Source: Anoxybacterium sp963668245 (lineage in GTDB: Bacteria > Bacillota > Clostridia > Peptostreptococcales > Anaerovoracaceae). From it: a DNA stretch of 64,000 bases. Below, one piece after another: positions 61,920-64,000 of this stretch. The stretch is from the NCBI GenBank assembly GCA_963668245.2, contig OY764195.2, positions 1,426,001 to 1,490,000 of the forward strand. The letters run 5' to 3'. Numbering within the stretch: the stretch's first letter is position 1; every line of letters begins with the position of its first letter. The position numbers and the translations under genes are program-made. Below the pieces are notes generated by a model that was not told the DNA's origin, ran no database searches, and saw only the letters and a program-made list of their open reading frames with translations.

Positions 61920-63017
61920 ATGGTACAATTACTTAAGAGAAAAGAAGATGCGGTAGAAATACCACCGAAAAAACCAGAAGAATATGATATTAAGGAGCGT
62001 CCAGATCGAGTCGGGAAGTATTTTAGAAAATATACAAAGAATTTTGTTTTTGACGAATTTAGCGATGCATTTATAAACAGAACTGGTATGACTTTTATGA
62101 AAGGTGTGCCGATTCCTCTTAGAAAGCAGGATCTAGAAGGTTTTAAAGGTGGAGATGGTATCAAAATGCCATTGCTCTCAGAAAATATTGCTTGGATTAT
62201 GGGCATCGACCCTAAATTTCAATATATGGAGAATTACCTCCGCTTTATGGAGACTTTTTCCAAGGTGAAAATTGTAAATGGACTGGTAAAAGAGGGTAGA
62301 GACTTTGCAGAGGAGCAGGACTATGATAATGCGGCGATTCACTTTAGAGCAGCACTCTGTATCTTGCCAGATAATATTCATGCGATGTATAGTTACGCTA
62401 GAGTATGTAGAGAATTATATAGTGCAAGCAATAACGAAGAATATATTGGAAGGTTTAAAGCAGAATCCATTGAGTTCTTTGAACTTTTGACCGTACTTCA
62501 TCCTAGATATAGTGAGGCGTATTATTATCTGGGATTTGCTTATGTCAATATGGGACTTTATACAAAAGCACACTTGGCTTGGAAAGAGTTTTTAAACAAA
62601 TCTCATCATCCAAAAGATAAAAAAGAAATCAGAGAACGACTCAAACAACTGGCTGAACCACTCAAAATTGAAGAGGGATATAATGCTGTCTTATCTGGTC
62701 GTTATGAGTTAGGAATCAATTTACTGGAACCATTCTTAAAATCTAGATATAAGGATTGGTGGCCGTTATCCTACTATATTGGAGTGGCCTATGCAAGAAC
62801 AGGAAATAATCCTGATGCAATGGCAAGCTTTAAACGTGTGCTTGGAATCAATCCATCTCACGTAGAAACCATGGATGAGCTAGTGGAAATCTATGGGGAG
62901 AGTAACGATAAAGAAAACGAAGCGAAATATAGAAAAAAAGCAGAGTTAATTCGCTCTGGTGGACATAAAGAGAAAAAGGGAGGAAATGAAGTTGAAACAA
63001 CTGATGACAGGCAATGA
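61920..63017 (+). CDS. TPR-repeat protein
   Basis: 365 residues. After a polar N-terminal region (about 1-110) with no recognised domain, TPR-like repeats run from about residue 115 to 350 (DYDNAAIHFRAALCILPDN, YSEAYYYLGFAYVNMGLY, DAMASFKRVLGINPSHVETM). It probably acts as a protein scaffold. The start is ATG 61920 (AGGTG 5 nt upstream) or ATG 61896, which overlaps the previous gene and has no spaced site. Its end overlaps iorA by 26 nt. Confidence 0.75.
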   Translation: MVQLLKRKEDAVEIPPKKPEEYDIKERPDRVGKYFRKYTKNFVFDEFSDAFINRTGMTFMKGVPIPLRKQDLEGFKGGDGIKMPLLSENIAWIMGIDPKFQYMENYLRFMETFSKVKIVNGLVKEGRDFAEEQDYDNAAIHFRAALCILPDNIHAMYSYARVCRELYSASNNEEYIGRFKAESIEFFELLTVLHPRYSEAYYYLGFAYVNMGLYTKAHLAWKEFLNKSHHPKDKKEIRERLKQLAEPLKIEEGYNAVLSGRYELGINLLEPFLKSRYKDWWPLSYYIGVAYARTGNNPDAMASFKRVLGINPSHVETMDELVEIYGESNDKENEAKYRKKAELIRSGGHKEKKGGNEVETTDDRQ

Positions 63018-64000
63018 AGCCGTGGCGCGAGGAGCGTATGAGGCTGGACTGACCTTTGCGTCAGCTTATCCAGGAACCCCGAGCACTGAAATTCTAGAAA
63101 ATGTCGTGCAATATAAAAAAGATATTTATTCTGAATGGGCACCTAATGAAAAAGTAGCTTTAGAAGCAGCAATTGGAGCTTCAATTGCCGGTGCTAGGTC
63201 TATGGCGGCGATGAAGCACGTTGGTGTTAATGTTGCTGCGGACCCATTATTTACCTTTGCATATACAGGTGTAACAGGTGGTTGCGTTTTAATTTCTGCT
63301 GATGATCCAGGAATGCATAGTTCCCAAAATGAACAGGACAATAGAAATTATGCAACAGCAGCACGAGTTTTAATGTTGGAACCTTCCAATAGCCAAGAAG
63401 CAAAAGACTATATGAAATTGGGGTTAGAACTGAGCGAAAAGTTTGACACTCCAGTATTGCTTCGTATGACCACACGTATTTGCCACAGCAAAAGCTTAGT
63501 GACAATGGGAAGTAGAGTGGAAAAACCGATTATTCCATATGAAAAAAATATCAAAAAATTTGTAGCAACACCCGCAAATGGCAAGGTTCTTCGAGAAAAA
63601 TTGGTGGATCGACTCGCCGCAATGGAACACTATGCAAATACTGCTGATATCAACAAAACAGAATATAATGATACGAAAATTGGTGTAATCAGCTCTGGTG
63701 TTGCATATCAATATGCAAGAGAAGTGTTTGGCGATGATGCATCTTACTTAAAACTAGGGATGACTTTCCCAATGCCTATGGCGCTGGTCGCAGAATTTGC
63801 TGCTAAGGTGGACAAGCTTTATGTCATTGAAGAAATGGATCCGTACATGGAAAATCACCTTAAAATGGCTGGAATTCCTTGTATCGGCAAAGAAATTATA
63901 CCAGAGATGGATGAGCTTAATACTGATATCGTTAGACAGGCAGTTTTTGGTATATCTACTGACACCCTATCATCTGAAAAAAAAGCAATTGTAAGACCTC
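62992..64000 (+). CDS. iorA: Indolepyruvate ferredoxin oxidoreductase alpha subunit (5' part, runs off the window)
   Basis: About 336 codons are present without a stop. The N-terminal pyrimidine-binding domain has KQLMTGNEAVARGAYEAG, YPGTPSTEI, EWAPNEKVALEAAIGASIAGAR, GVNVAADPLFT and DDPGMHSSQNEQDNR, matching IorA. The enzyme oxidatively decarboxylates aryl pyruvates with TPP and ferredoxin in anaerobic amino acid breakdown. The best start is TTG 62992, which gives the usual KQLMTGNEA N-terminus and lies 8 nt from AGGGAGG; ATG 62986 is only 2 nt from it. The beta subunit gene would be expected just beyond the right edge. Confidence 0.9.
   Translation, partial: MKQLMTGNEAVARGAYEAGLTFASAYPGTPSTEILENVVQYKKDIYSEWAPNEKVALEAAIGASIAGARSMAAMKHVGVNVAADPLFTFAYTGVTGGCVLISADDPGMHSSQNEQDNRNYATAARVLMLEPSNSQEAKDYMKLGLELSEKFDTPVLLRMTTRICHSKSLVTMGSRVEKPIIPYEKNIKKFVATPANGKVLREKLVDRLAAMEHYANTADINKTEYNDTKIGVISSGVAYQYAREVFGDDASYLKLGMTFPMPMALVAEFAAKVDKLYVIEEMDPYMENHLKMAGIPCIGKEIIPEMDELNTDIVRQAVFGISTDTLSSEKKAIVRP

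Overview
The window is a 64 kb piece of an AT-rich, anaerobic Firmicutes chromosome, almost certainly class Clostridia. Pointers are strong AGGAGG-type ribosome binding sites, frequent TTG/GTG starts, a SpoVD-type transpeptidase with a PASTA domain, DUF881 and small-basic-protein genes in the division cluster, an oxygen-independent style tetrapyrrole route (CbiK, precorrin-2 dehydrogenase, CobA-HemD fusion) and an indolepyruvate:ferredoxin oxidoreductase at the right edge. I cannot name the species. No insertion sequences, phage genes, CRISPR arrays, tRNAs or rRNAs were seen; most of the window is a conserved core chromosome.

Layout. 1-8.8 kb (+): tail of an unknown gene, then tig-clpP-clpX, lon-engB, a DUF1232 membrane protein, hpt, pduL and deoC (protein quality control followed by purine/deoxynucleoside salvage). 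9.0-13.4 kb (-): a five-gene export operon, membrane fusion protein + MacB-type ATPase + FtsX-type permease + FetA/FetB. 13.7-16.7 kb (+): lgt, ychF and a voltage-gated-type K+ channel carrying a zinc ribbon. 16.7-26.8 kb (+): tetrapyrrole operon cbiK-hemA-precorrin-2 dehydrogenase-hemC-cobA/hemD-hemB-hemL-cobT, then a LigB/AMMECR1 fusion. 26.8-32.2 kb (-): a 1361-residue PPDK-like dikinase that lacks a PEP-binding barrel, followed by an atypical 415-residue GAPDH. 32.4-35.6 kb (+): an ABC-2 type exporter and sfsA. 35.9-49.9 kb (+): the division/cell wall (dcw) cluster mraZ-rsmH-ftsL-spoVD-murF-mraY-murD-ftsW-murG-ftsQ-DUF881-DUF881-sbp-ftsZ, without ftsA, murC or murB. 49.9-64 kb (+): SpoU methyltransferase, pheS-pheT, zapA, mutS2, DUF523, argS, two radical SAM proteins, a TPR protein and the 5' part of iorA.

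How genes work together. The tetrapyrrole genes cover glutamyl-tRNA to sirohydrochlorin/cobalt-sirohydrochlorin with no heme-specific steps, so they probably feed cobalamin and siroheme; cobT adds the lower-ligand step. The mraZ promoter carries four GTGG repeats spaced 10-11 bp apart, matching known MraZ autoregulatory sites. ftsZ appears to have its own promoter with a perfect dyad in the spacer.

The strongest candidate for something undescribed is the dikinase-GAPDH pair: an ATP-grasp plus phosphohistidine domain fused to about 870 unrecognised residues, next to a GAPDH with altered active-site neighbours. All functions are assigned by reading translated motifs; no database search was run.
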